Below, in pieces: positions 16,749-24,518 of a DNA stretch of 38,751 nucleotides; within the stretch, counting starts at the first letter, position 1; each line of letters opens with the position of its first letter. Location of the stretch: the NCBI GenBank assembly GCA_938091935.1, contig CALKNV010000062.1:1-38751 (forward strand), given 5' to 3'. The notes under the pieces are model-generated. The model did no database searches. It was not told the DNA's origin and was given only the letters and a program-made list of their open reading frames with translations. The DNA is from an uncultured Pseudomonadales bacterium (GTDB taxonomy: Bacteria > Pseudomonadota > Gammaproteobacteria > Pseudomonadales > Pseudohongiellaceae). A program made the position numbers and the translations under genes.

Positions 16749-17045
16749 ATGCAACTGACTGCTTTATTCAGATTCTGCAAAGTTCTCACTGGCGCTGTTC
16801 TGGCGCTGAGCCTATTTAATTGCGCGACGCAATCCACCAGCCTTAGGTCTATGTCGGAAGGCGAGCTGTTGGCTTATAATCGCGGCAAGCCGGTTATGAA
16901 GCAGATTCATTGCCAACATAACCAGCACTCGACTGGTTCTCATATTCGCCGCACTGAATGTAAATCAGTTGAAGATTGGGTCTATCACAATTTTCGTACA
17001 CAAATGGCGATCGATATTATTTCGACTCACAAACACTCAAATTGA
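16749..17045 (+). CDS. Small lipoprotein, copy 2 of a tandem family
   Basis: The product is 98 residues with a lipoprotein signal ending LFNC (Cys25). The mature part repeats the family pattern: MSEGELLAYNRGKPVMKQIHC, TGSHIRRTEC, VEDWVYHNFRTQ. GGAGAGA lies six bases before the ATG. It starts 40 bases after copy 1 and is closest to it in the second half. The last residues (STHKHSN) differ from the other copies. Confidence 0.8.
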   Translation: MQLTALFRFCKVLTGAVLALSLFNCATQSTSLRSMSEGELLAYNRGKPVMKQIHCQHNQHSTGSHIRRTECKSVEDWVYHNFRTQMAIDIISTHKHSN

Positions 17046-17072
17046 CTAACTACATCACACTAGATTATTCCC

Positions 17073-17375
17073 ATGAATTCAGGAAATATCATCAAGTCTA
17101 TAGCTGCTGCAGGGCTGGCATTAACTCTATTAGGCTGCGCAACTCAGCAGTCGAATTTTACTTCGATGTCTGAGGGTGAACTGCTTGCCTACAATAGCGG
17201 GCGACCGGTACTTAAACAGGTTTACTGTCGGGAAATGAAGCTGACCTCATCCCACATTCGGCGCAATGTGTGCAAGCGGGTAGAAGATTGGGTGCAACAC
17301 AATATGCGCACAATGATGACGATTGGTACGATGTCGGTGAGTGACTATTCAGTCTTTGGTCGATCGGCGGACTAA
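17073..17375 (+). CDS. Small lipoprotein, copy 3 of a tandem family
   Basis: The product is 100 residues with a lipoprotein signal ending LLGC (Cys22). The family pattern is present but more diverged: MSEGELLAYNSGRPVLKQVYC, SSHIRRNVC, VEDWVQHNMRT. The TG before SHIRR has become SS. It starts 27 bases after copy 2, so all three probably lie on one message. The start lacks a strong ribosome binding site. Confidence 0.78.
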   Translation: MNSGNIIKSIAAAGLALTLLGCATQQSNFTSMSEGELLAYNSGRPVLKQVYCREMKLTSSHIRRNVCKRVEDWVQHNMRTMMTIGTMSVSDYSVFGRSAD

Positions 17376-17436
17376 TGCGCCGGTCGGCTTAGTTGAGCGA
17401 TTGGATTGAGGGCTCAGCGCAAGTAAGTTCCGCAGT

Positions 17437-17859
17437 TTAGCAAAAACCCTGAGTGAAACAGCTTCCATCCTGCTCCCATTGAATCGGTGGCTCGTGATTC
17501 TGGGCTCTGAGGATGTAGGTTGTCCCTTGCAGAGGTGAGCCATCAAACCACCACATCACGAAAACCATGCCATTGAAGACGCCAACAAATTTGTTGTCGT
17601 ATGGGCCTCCAAAACCAGGCCACTGCCATGTGGGGATCCCGTGTTGCCCGGAATTGAATTCCCACACGTTGTAAACGGCACCACGGAATGCCGCGACTTC
17701 AACCGCGTTTTTGCAGGGCGTTGCCGCCAGGATGGCTTCTGAAAATCTCGCGCGTTGGCTGAACTGTTGGCAGGCGGGAGTGGAGATTGAGGCAATCGTC
17801 CCAATGATGGCCGTGACCATCATTCACTCCAGCAAGGTAAATCCCTGATGTTTGGTCAT
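17437..17859 (-). pseudogene. Type IV pilin-like gene interrupted by TGA at codon 12
   Basis: From ATG 17859 the frame reads MTKHQGFTLLE, the prepilin peptidase site (G/FTLLE) with the conserved Glu5. Then comes TGA (17824-17826), followed by MMVTAIIGTIASISTPACQQF, the rest of the pilin hydrophobic helix, and a globular domain ending CFTQGFC. Everything is in one frame. Normal pilins have Leu or Met at the stopped position. The ATG right after the TGA could restart translation, but the product would lack the cleavage site and Glu5 and could not be processed as a pilin. I read it as a recent pseudogene; an error in the sequence is possible. No other pilus genes are in the window. Confidence 0.75.
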
Positions 17860-18016
17860 TGCTGAACGCTGGGACTGCTGGAGAAAATTCATCGCTAAAA
17901 GTAACAAGCGTAATTAGTATCAATACAAATGTGCAGCAAATGCATGGGCTCGTAATGAGTCATTATTCCAAGCCGACTCTCTTGAACCATAGTCGAAATA
18001 GAGCTCATGTGACTCT

Positions 18017-18045
18017 GTTTCAACTTTGAGCTTCAAACTTGAAAC
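18017..18045. repeat. 29-base imperfect palindrome
   Basis: GTTTCAA (18017-18023) pairs with TTGAAAC (18039-18045), and inside it TTTGA (18025-18029) pairs with TCAAA (18033-18037). Only one C/C mismatch interrupts the stem. It overlaps the TTG at 18026 that is the first possible start of the next gene, so it may be an operator and the real start may lie further in. Confidence 0.5.
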
Positions 18046-18391
18046 CTTTCTAGTCTTTGTTGCTTTGAGCTGCCTGGTCTGTAGGTTATGCTTCTGCGCC
18101 TTGATTGGCTGGAACGAGCTGAATTTATTCGAATTTCTGGCTAAAAGGGTAGTGCTATTGCAGTTTGATGTTGTTAGGAAAGAGATAGAGCCTGTGCCTC
18201 CGCAACGGCAATGGGTGGTATTTTACCCGGGAGGCGATGGCAAAAAGCGTCGGGCCGATGACCTGATCGTACCATCTGAGTTGGCGGGATCAGAGTTGGT
18301 TGACTATTTTTCAGACCTTTGCCACGAGTGGGCAGCACCAGATCGGGACAAGATGAGGCCAATTGAGCCAGCTAGTGATCAGGCCAAGTAG
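18026..18391 (+). CDS. Small conserved protein, DUF7661-like
   Basis: The frame is 121 codons from a TTG, but only the last 75 or so look like a real protein. That part (FDVVRKE, QWVVFYPGGDGKKRRADDLIVPSEL, LVDYFSDLCHEWAAPDR) resembles a short proteobacterial family I know as DUF7661, with a beta-rich start and a helical CHEWAxP end. Family members are usually about 70-80 residues. The true start is therefore probably near 18101-18119, and the cysteine-rich N-terminal stretch may not be translated. Function unknown. It lies 61 bases before nhaA on the same strand. Confidence 0.6.
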   Translation: MSFKLETFLVFVALSCLVCRLCFCALIGWNELNLFEFLAKRVVLLQFDVVRKEIEPVPPQRQWVVFYPGGDGKKRRADDLIVPSELAGSELVDYFSDLCHEWAAPDRDKMRPIEPASDQAK

Positions 18392-18452
18392 AGAATAAGT
18401 CGGTGCGATTTAAACGCAGTAAGGCATTTGAATAAGTAGTCAGGAACCAGTT

Positions 18453-19670
18453 ATGGCGGTGAATTCGGCAATCCGCAAAGACGAAACTTTTATTGAACAG
18501 TTTTTGCGCCTTGAGTCAGCCGGCGGCATCTTGCTGATTGCGGCTGCCGGAATGGCGATCCTGTGTGCTAACACGCCCCTGTCCGGTGCTTATCAATTGC
18601 TACTGGATACGCCCGTGGAGTTTCGGATCGGTGGGCTTGAGATAGCGAAGCCATTGCTGCTATGGATAAATGACGGACTGATGGCAGTTTTCTTTTATCT
18701 CATCGGTCTGGAACTCAAGCGAGAACTGCTTGAAGGCGAATTGTCGGACCCGGCGAATATCATCTTGCCCGGTGTCGGCGCTATCGGTGGCATGCTGGTA
18801 CCAGGCTTGATTTACGCCTACTTTAATCTGCAGGATGACGTGGCCATCAAGGGATGGGCGATACCAGCGGCAACAGATATTGCCTTCGCGCTTGGCGTGC
18901 TGGCGCTACTGGGTTCGCGGGTTCCGCCTTCGATAAAAATATTTCTCACGTCCCTGGCAATTATTGATGATATTGGCGCCATCGTGATCATCGCGGTGTT
19001 TTATACCGCGCAGATTTCGTTCAGTGCCCTGTTTGTCGTTGTGGGTCTGCTGCCGGTGCTCTATATCCTCAATCGACGCAACGTCACCAGCTACTCACCT
19101 TATATGATAATTGGCATTATTGTGTGGATAGCGATGTTGAAGTCCGGTGTTCATGCCACACTTGCCGGAGTTCTGCTCGCTTTCTTTTTCCCCATGCGCG
19201 ATCGCAAAAATCCTGATCATTCACCCCTGGAACATCTTGAGCACGATCTCCATGGCGCTGTAGCTTATTTTATCTTGCCGGTATTTGCGTTTATGAACGC
19301 AGGTGTTGACCTGCGGGGCATGACTACAGATCAATTCCTGCATGGTGTGCCAATCGGCATAGCGCTGGGACTATTCGTCGGCAAACAGGTAGGCATTTTT
19401 GGCTTGTGTTGGCTGGCGGTGAAAGCTGGTTTGACGCGGCTACCTAATGGTATGGATATGGTAAGCCTCTACGGCACCGCGGCTCTATGTGGAATCGGCT
19501 TTACCATGAGTCTGTTCATCGGCTCACTCGCGTTTGAGGAAACGGGGGTGAATCTGCTGTTTGATGAGCGGTTCGGTATCCTCGCCGGCTCAATCGCGTC
19601 GGGCCTCATAGGCTATTTTGTGCTGAAGGCTCATTTAGGCAAGAAGGTGGTTCTGGATCAGACGGATTGA
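18453..19670 (+). CDS. nhaA: Na+/H+ antiporter NhaA
   Basis: This 405-residue inner-membrane protein matches NhaA, which exchanges two protons for one sodium ion. The key aspartates are present: TDIAFALG with Asp142 (Asp133 in E. coli) and the AIIDDIGAI pair Asp172-Asp173 (Asp163-Asp164). The N-terminal helix LESAGGILLIAA and the DGLMAVFFYLIGLELKRE segment are typical. Twelve membrane segments can be traced. CAGGAAC precedes the ATG by six bases. No NhaR regulator is next to it. It is a plain housekeeping or salt-tolerance gene, in keeping with a saline habitat. Confidence 0.96.
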   Translation: MAVNSAIRKDETFIEQFLRLESAGGILLIAAAGMAILCANTPLSGAYQLLLDTPVEFRIGGLEIAKPLLLWINDGLMAVFFYLIGLELKRELLEGELSDPANIILPGVGAIGGMLVPGLIYAYFNLQDDVAIKGWAIPAATDIAFALGVLALLGSRVPPSIKIFLTSLAIIDDIGAIVIIAVFYTAQISFSALFVVVGLLPVLYILNRRNVTSYSPYMIIGIIVWIAMLKSGVHATLAGVLLAFFFPMRDRKNPDHSPLEHLEHDLHGAVAYFILPVFAFMNAGVDLRGMTTDQFLHGVPIGIALGLFVGKQVGIFGLCWLAVKAGLTRLPNGMDMVSLYGTAALCGIGFTMSLFIGSLAFEETGVNLLFDERFGILAGSIASGLIGYFVLKAHLGKKVVLDQTD

Positions 19671-19674
19671 AGCC

Positions 19675-20025
19675 TTACTGCACTTTCCTGCGCAGACTTT
19701 GCGCCAGGGAATCAATCCCATCAACCAGACCTCGAACGCAGTACAAGCCTGCCAACTTTATCCTTTCTGTTGCGGTCAGGAACGACTGAGAGCGCCAAAA
19801 GCGCGTGAGTTTCTGCCACATTGGCTGATCATGCAGATAGGCGGCAAAGCGACGGGAAACACGCGACAGCAGCAGGGCAGCAAGGGCCAGGAAAACAATG
19901 CCAGGTATGATGGGTAATACCAGGCCGATCAAGCCAATCACCGCGAATACGGCCACCACGCAGAGCACAATCGCCTTGATCAGGAATGGATGTTCTTTGG
20001 ATTCGTCGTGCCAGTTGCTAAACAT
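19675..20025 (-). CDS. YbaN/DUF454-like membrane protein
   Basis: The product is 116 residues with two close hydrophobic helices (about 15-30 and 33-55) containing GLIGLVLPIIPGIVFLALAALLL and then SRRFAAYLHD. This GxxGxxLPxxPxxxFxLxAxxxxSRxSxRF layout is that of the DUF454 (YbaN) inner-membrane family, of unknown function. GAGAGAG lies before the ATG. It converges on nhaA with a four-base gap between the stops, so the two messages overlap at their ends. Confidence 0.75.
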   Translation of the reverse strand: MFSNWHDESKEHPFLIKAIVLCVVAVFAVIGLIGLVLPIIPGIVFLALAALLLSRVSRRFAAYLHDQPMWQKLTRFWRSQSFLTATERIKLAGLYCVRGLVDGIDSLAQSLRRKVQ

Positions 20026-20277
20026 ATTCTCTCTCCACTCGCTGCAGGCTTTTCACCGCAGCGTCTGCGTTTACCCGATGTATCGATAGTCTATTCAATG
20101 CAGCTATCGTGCCACTCTGTAAGTTGCTGAATTAATTCGATTATTCCTATCTTTTGCTCTGATAATTTGGTGAGATTCGCCATTTTTTGGTCACTATATT
20201 GGCTAAATCCTTTGGGTTGTAGGGACCAAGGAGTGGTGTTTGTCGTATTGTCACCGATAGGGCACTACAGTAACGTG

Positions 20278-20310
20278 TGAGCTTCCGGTCAACCAAAAAG
20301 CTCAGTTTTT
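20278..20310 (+). terminator. Hairpin plus T-run directly before the desaturase start, possible attenuator
   Basis: TGAGCTT (20278-20284) pairs with AAGCTCA (20298-20304) across a 13-base loop and is followed by GTTTTTA. The desaturase ATG at 20315 begins ten bases later, and no ribosome binding site fits between them. The hairpin could act as a transcription attenuator or cover the start region. The stem is only seven pairs with three G-C pairs. Confidence 0.4.
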
Positions 20311-20314
20311 ACAT

Positions 20315-21256
20315 ATGCGAATTCATGACTACTTCAGCAAAGCTGAACTGCAGCAATTTCTTGCGCGCAGTGATGCTCAGGCATGGTTGGCGGTTCTGAT
20401 TAGTTGGACGCTGGTGGCCTTGGTTTTCGCGTTGGTGGCGCTGTGGCCGAATCCCCTGACAATTCTGCTGGCGTTGATCATTATCGGAGGTCGCCAGTTA
20501 GGGTTTGGTGCGCTGATGCACGAGTGCGGTCACGGTTCGCTGTTCGCAACCAGAAGCTTAAATAGTTGGGTAGGGAAGTGGCTGTGTGCGGGCCCGGTGA
20601 TGTATCGCATTGACGATTACATGGCACGGCATCTGAGGCATCACCGCGACGTGGGAACAGCCTCGGATCCTGATCTTTCGCGATATCAGGCCTATCCGGT
20701 AACCTCGGCCTCATTGCGGCGCAAGCTTTTCCGGGATGTTACTGGTCGCACCACGATGAAGTTTCTGCGGGATTTACTGCGGGTGAATGCCATAATCGAA
20801 ACCGAAGATGGTCAGCGGAAGCTGAGCGCGACACGATTTCTTTCGCGCATGCACGCGCCCATTATCAGCAACCTGCTGTTGCTTTTGATTCTGGCGAGTC
20901 TGGGGCAGGCGTCGCTATATCTGCTCTGGGTGGCAGCCTATTGCAGCACTTACATGGTGTTTTCGAGAATTCGTAATCTGGCAGAGCATGCAGCAGTGCC
21001 CGATCTAAGTAGCAGCGATCCCCTATTGAACACCAGAACGACCCTGGCCTCATGGTGGGAGCGTTTAACTTTTGCACCTAACAGCGTTAATTATCATCTC
21101 GAACATCATCTGCTGCCAGCGGTTCCCAAGTATCGACTAGCAGGTTTTCACCGCGCTCTGCAGGCGAAGGGTTTGTTGGAGCATGCGGATATTGCGCCTG
21201 GGTATCGCGCGGTTCTTGATCGTATCACTGCAGAACCACAGGCGCAGGCAGTTTAA
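20315..21256 (+). CDS. Fatty acid desaturase
   Basis: The 313-residue protein is a membrane di-iron fatty acid desaturase or hydroxylase. The three histidine boxes are clear: HECGH (69-73), HLRHH (106-110) and HLEHH (261-265), plus NLAEHA in the late part. Hydrophobic segments lie around 24-45, 48-65 and 185-215. HLEHHLLPAVPKYRL is typical of the DesA/linoleoyl-CoA-type branch, though the same fold includes beta-carotene hydroxylases. It probably adjusts membrane lipid unsaturation. The start follows a hairpin with a T-run and has no ribosome binding site, so expression may be regulated at that point. Confidence 0.9.
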   Translation: MRIHDYFSKAELQQFLARSDAQAWLAVLISWTLVALVFALVALWPNPLTILLALIIIGGRQLGFGALMHECGHGSLFATRSLNSWVGKWLCAGPVMYRIDDYMARHLRHHRDVGTASDPDLSRYQAYPVTSASLRRKLFRDVTGRTTMKFLRDLLRVNAIIETEDGQRKLSATRFLSRMHAPIISNLLLLLILASLGQASLYLLWVAAYCSTYMVFSRIRNLAEHAAVPDLSSSDPLLNTRTTLASWWERLTFAPNSVNYHLEHHLLPAVPKYRLAGFHRALQAKGLLEHADIAPGYRAVLDRITAEPQAQAV

Positions 21257-21306
21257 TTCAGTCTGGCCTGGTGAGCCCGCGTCAAGAGTAGGTTTGGCTT
21301 TTTAGA

Positions 21307-22542
21307 TCAATCATTCAATCTTGCGCCGGCAAGTCGTGCGACTGCAGACAAGGTGGTTTGGGCGGCGTTTAGTCCCAGACGAAAGTCATCATCGGTGAAG
21401 GTTGTCCAGACATCTAGTGGGGTATGCCAGGTTGGATTCCAGCCAGCCCCAGTGTGCGCACCGCGTTCGTTCTCGCGCAGACTAATTGACGGCACCGTGT
21501 TCATAAATACGCTGGAATCCGTATTGGTCATATGCGGACCCACAGTGGCTGGATAGTCGGTATTGAACTGATCGGCGGCAGCCTTGAATTTAAAAGCCAG
21601 CTGCATGGATTCCTCGACTAGCTCAGAGCCCGACTGAAACTCTATGTTCACATCGGCTTCCGGGCGTTGGTCCCGGCTCACCACGCCATCTGCGCTGGGG
21701 GCTCCGTGATCCCACAGCATCATGTCGTGCTGAATCATGCCCAGCCAGCGCGGTTCTGGGTACTCGCCGGAGCCAGCGGGATTCTCGATGCCCTGCAGAT
21801 CCACGCGCTGGTCAAAATAGGCCTGGGCACCATTGAGGCCGGTTTCCTCGTTGTTCCAAAGTGCGAAACGGATACTCACATCGGTTTCTACATCGGGTGA
21901 ACTGAAGATGCGGGCAAGCTCCATAACCAGAGCAGTGCCAGAACCGTTATCGTTAACTGCCTCGTTAACACCGTGTCCATCCATGTGGGCGCCGAGAATG
22001 TACATTTCATCGGGGCGGGTGGTGCCGATTTTGGTGCAGTAAACCTCGGATCGTGTCCCGTTTACGGGTTCTTCCCGGTTTAACTCACGAATGCGTTCAT
22101 CCGGCTGTGCCATCAGGTCGCGATTTACGCTGGTGGGCACGCGGTAGCCATAAATCGATGAGCCACCTGGTCCATTGCCATTGCGACCAACCCTGCCTCC
22201 CGTGGGAGTCGTGAGATCGGGATCGTCGTTGCTGCTGGATCGGCGGCTGCGGGGAGGCCTGGGTTCAGGATCGAACACATAATCGATGCGCTCGGGACTG
22301 CAGCCCATGGCTTCTAACTGCGAGGCGATCCAGTCTACCGCCATGCGATTACGTTCTGTGCCTTGGCGGCGATCGCCGAACTGGGTCAAGCCCTTAATAG
22401 TGGCTTTATAGGATTCCAGATCCAGGCGGCTCACCATTTCGGCAATTTCCTCATCGTTAGTTTGCGCCAGGGCGCTGGCCGAAAGGGTTGCGGCCAAACT
22501 CAGGGCAGCCACTGGGGCCAGTATGCGGGCGTAATCAGACAT
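21307..22542 (-). CDS. Secreted M28 family zinc metallopeptidase
   Basis: From ATG 22542 (AGGTG upstream) the product is 411 residues with a signal peptide ending ALAQ (27). The M28 catalytic signature is seen in order: AHMDGHG with His186 and Asp188, NDNGSGTA with the bridging Asp198, and NNEETG with Glu232-Glu233. Late ligands are expected in TDSSVF (Asp) and in HTPLDVW (His). The insertion at about 93-130 (Arg/Ser/Gly/Pro rich) looks disordered. It is an aminopeptidase or carboxypeptidase acting in the periplasm or medium. It is transcribed away from the amidase. Confidence 0.92.
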   Translation of the reverse strand: MSDYARILAPVAALSLAATLSASALAQTNDEEIAEMVSRLDLESYKATIKGLTQFGDRRQGTERNRMAVDWIASQLEAMGCSPERIDYVFDPEPRPPRSRRSSSNDDPDLTTPTGGRVGRNGNGPGGSSIYGYRVPTSVNRDLMAQPDERIRELNREEPVNGTRSEVYCTKIGTTRPDEMYILGAHMDGHGVNEAVNDNGSGTALVMELARIFSSPDVETDVSIRFALWNNEETGLNGAQAYFDQRVDLQGIENPAGSGEYPEPRWLGMIQHDMMLWDHGAPSADGVVSRDQRPEADVNIEFQSGSELVEESMQLAFKFKAAADQFNTDYPATVGPHMTNTDSSVFMNTVPSISLRENERGAHTGAGWNPTWHTPLDVWTTFTDDDFRLGLNAAQTTLSAVARLAGARLND

Positions 22543-23000
22543 GGGACACCTGTTTCCGGGGTTTTCAGATAAGATGCTGAGCATAGGAAAGCTGGGCCCC
22601 AGTGTCTACATCCCTTGCTCAACATCCCTGGCTCTATATTCTTGAATCAATAAAAAGGCAGTCTGAAAACGGTGTTGTTACTATTAAGCTGTTGTGCAGT
22701 TGCCGAGGGTGCCTAGTTGATGAATAATCAAAGGCCCTTCAAATAAAAACACCCGTCAAGGTGATGAAACGGGGCAGCGATCGAGGCTCGAGTTCAGATC
22801 ATAGGCGCAATCGCGAGAGTTATCGCATTATTGCTGCCAGTTATCCTGGTCTATCAGCTATTGAAAAGCATTGCGGAATTCGATTGCCTTAGCTTGTTGT
22901 AAGCCATCTGCTGAAAAGCTTAGCTCCCTGGCTCAAAAGTAGACGAACAAAAATAAACAAGTAATAGCAAAACAAATAGACAGCGCAGAGGAAGCAGGAC
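22543..23000. other. Divergent intergenic region between M28 peptidase and amidase
   Basis: This 458-base gap should hold the promoters of both flanking genes. I see no gene I can support. A short hydrophobic frame on the plus strand (about 22790-22900, ending TTGTTGTAA) would encode one membrane helix, but it lacks an ATG or GTG start. The last 100 bases before the amidase are A-rich. No promoter hexamer pair stands out. Confidence 0.4.
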
Positions 23001-24488
23001 ATGAATAGACGCAGATTTATCTCACAAAGCCTGGTGCTGGGTGCGGGCGTGTCGACCCCATTGGCACTCACGCGAACAGCGTTCGCCGCCAGCATGCCTG
23101 CAGATATCGTCGGGATGAATGCTTTGAGCCTGTCTCGCGCCATCAAGGAAAGCCAGGTCAGCTGCGTCGAGGTAATGCAAGCCTACCTCGCCCATATCGA
23201 ACGCTACAACCCGGTCTACAACGCGATAGTCGGTATGGCGGAGGCAGATGATCTGCTGCAGCAGGCACGAAATGCGGATGCGGAACTCTCCCGCGGTGAG
23301 TACCACGGCTGGATGCATGGTATGCCGCACGCAGTCAAAGACCTGCAGCCAGTGGCGGGTTTGCGCTACACCAGCGGCTCGCCAATTTTTGCCGACCGCA
23401 TTGCCGATCGTGATAGTGGTATGGCAGCAAAACTACGTGCTGCGGGGGCGATTTTTATTGGTAAGACCAATACCCCGGAATTTGGACTGGGCTCGCAATC
23501 TTATAATCCCGTCTACGGAGCTACTGGGAGTGCCTGGAACCCCGACTTGACCGCTGGTGGCTCAAGTGGCGGCGCGGCCAGCGGTCTGGGAACCCACATG
23601 CTGCCGGTGGCTGATGGCAGCGATATGATGGGCTCCCTGCGCAACCCAGGGGCATTCAACAACGTCATTGGATTTCGCCCCAGCGTTAATGTGATGAGTG
23701 GCACCGAGTCGGTGCCCAGAGCGCTATCAACGTCCGGCCCAATGGGCCGCAACACCGCCGATACGATTGCACTGTTGGATACAATTGCATCCATTCGCTT
23801 TGGTGGTGATTTCAATGCCCTGGATCTCAGTACCAGCAAGTTCGCCTGGATGGGAAACCTTGATGGCTACCTGGCCATGGAAGATGGTGTGCTGGAACTC
23901 TGTCAGGCTAGTTTGAATGCGGTAGCAGCAACAGGAGCAAGCGTTGAGGCTACCACGCCGCTGTTCAACTATAACGATCTCTGGCTGTGCTGGACGACCT
24001 TGCGCCACGGTGGTCGCGCCAGCATGCGGCGGTATTGGGATGATCCGCAGACCCGCGGCCTGCTAAAAGATGATCTGGCCTGGGAAATTCAGGAGTCCAT
24101 GAGCATTACTGCCGGCGACACGTCAAACGCAATTCGTATTCGCCAGGCCTGGGATCGGGAGCTTGACCGATTGTTCAATCAATATGACTTCCTGGTATGG
24201 CCGACGGCGCAGCTGTTTCCCTATGACAAAAACACCCCCTGGCCAAGAGAAATCGCCGGCCGCAGCATGGATACCTACCATCGCTGGATGGAGGTCGTCA
24301 TGTATGCCAGCCTGGGTGGTCTGCCTACGGTCAATGTGCCGGTGGGCTTTGATGCCCTGGGGCGGCCCATGGGTATGCAGGTTATGGGGCGCTATGGTGA
24401 AGACAAGAAGGTTCTGGAGTTCGCCCTGGCCTATGAAAACATCAATGACTTCCTCGATGCCCGCCCTGATCTGGTGGCAGCAAGTTGA
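23001..24488 (+). CDS. Tat-exported amidase (amidase signature family)
   Basis: The 495-residue protein has a twin-arginine type signal (MNRRRFISQS, cleavage near 30). It is a serine amidase of the amidase signature family: the Ser-cisSer-Lys triad is seen as Lys113 (HAVKDL), Ser188 (TAGGSSGGAASG) and Ser212 (GSDMMGSLRNPG). The GG normally before the nucleophilic serine is MG here, a form I know from a subgroup of amidases. Length is usual for the family. The substrate is not clear; amides of aryl or peptide type are common. The hypothetical gene at 24519 starts 30 bases later and is probably in the same operon. Confidence 0.93.
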   Translation: MNRRRFISQSLVLGAGVSTPLALTRTAFAASMPADIVGMNALSLSRAIKESQVSCVEVMQAYLAHIERYNPVYNAIVGMAEADDLLQQARNADAELSRGEYHGWMHGMPHAVKDLQPVAGLRYTSGSPIFADRIADRDSGMAAKLRAAGAIFIGKTNTPEFGLGSQSYNPVYGATGSAWNPDLTAGGSSGGAASGLGTHMLPVADGSDMMGSLRNPGAFNNVIGFRPSVNVMSGTESVPRALSTSGPMGRNTADTIALLDTIASIRFGGDFNALDLSTSKFAWMGNLDGYLAMEDGVLELCQASLNAVAATGASVEATTPLFNYNDLWLCWTTLRHGGRASMRRYWDDPQTRGLLKDDLAWEIQESMSITAGDTSNAIRIRQAWDRELDRLFNQYDFLVWPTAQLFPYDKNTPWPREIAGRSMDTYHRWMEVVMYASLGGLPTVNVPVGFDALGRPMGMQVMGRYGEDKKVLEFALAYENINDFLDARPDLVAAS

Positions 24489-24518
24489 GCGAAGCCCTGT
24501 AACGGCCGGGATCCTGGC

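Noticed and set aside
22790..22905. Short plus-strand frame encoding a hydrophobic helix upstream of the amidase
   Set aside because: The frame has no ATG or GTG start and no ribosome binding site.
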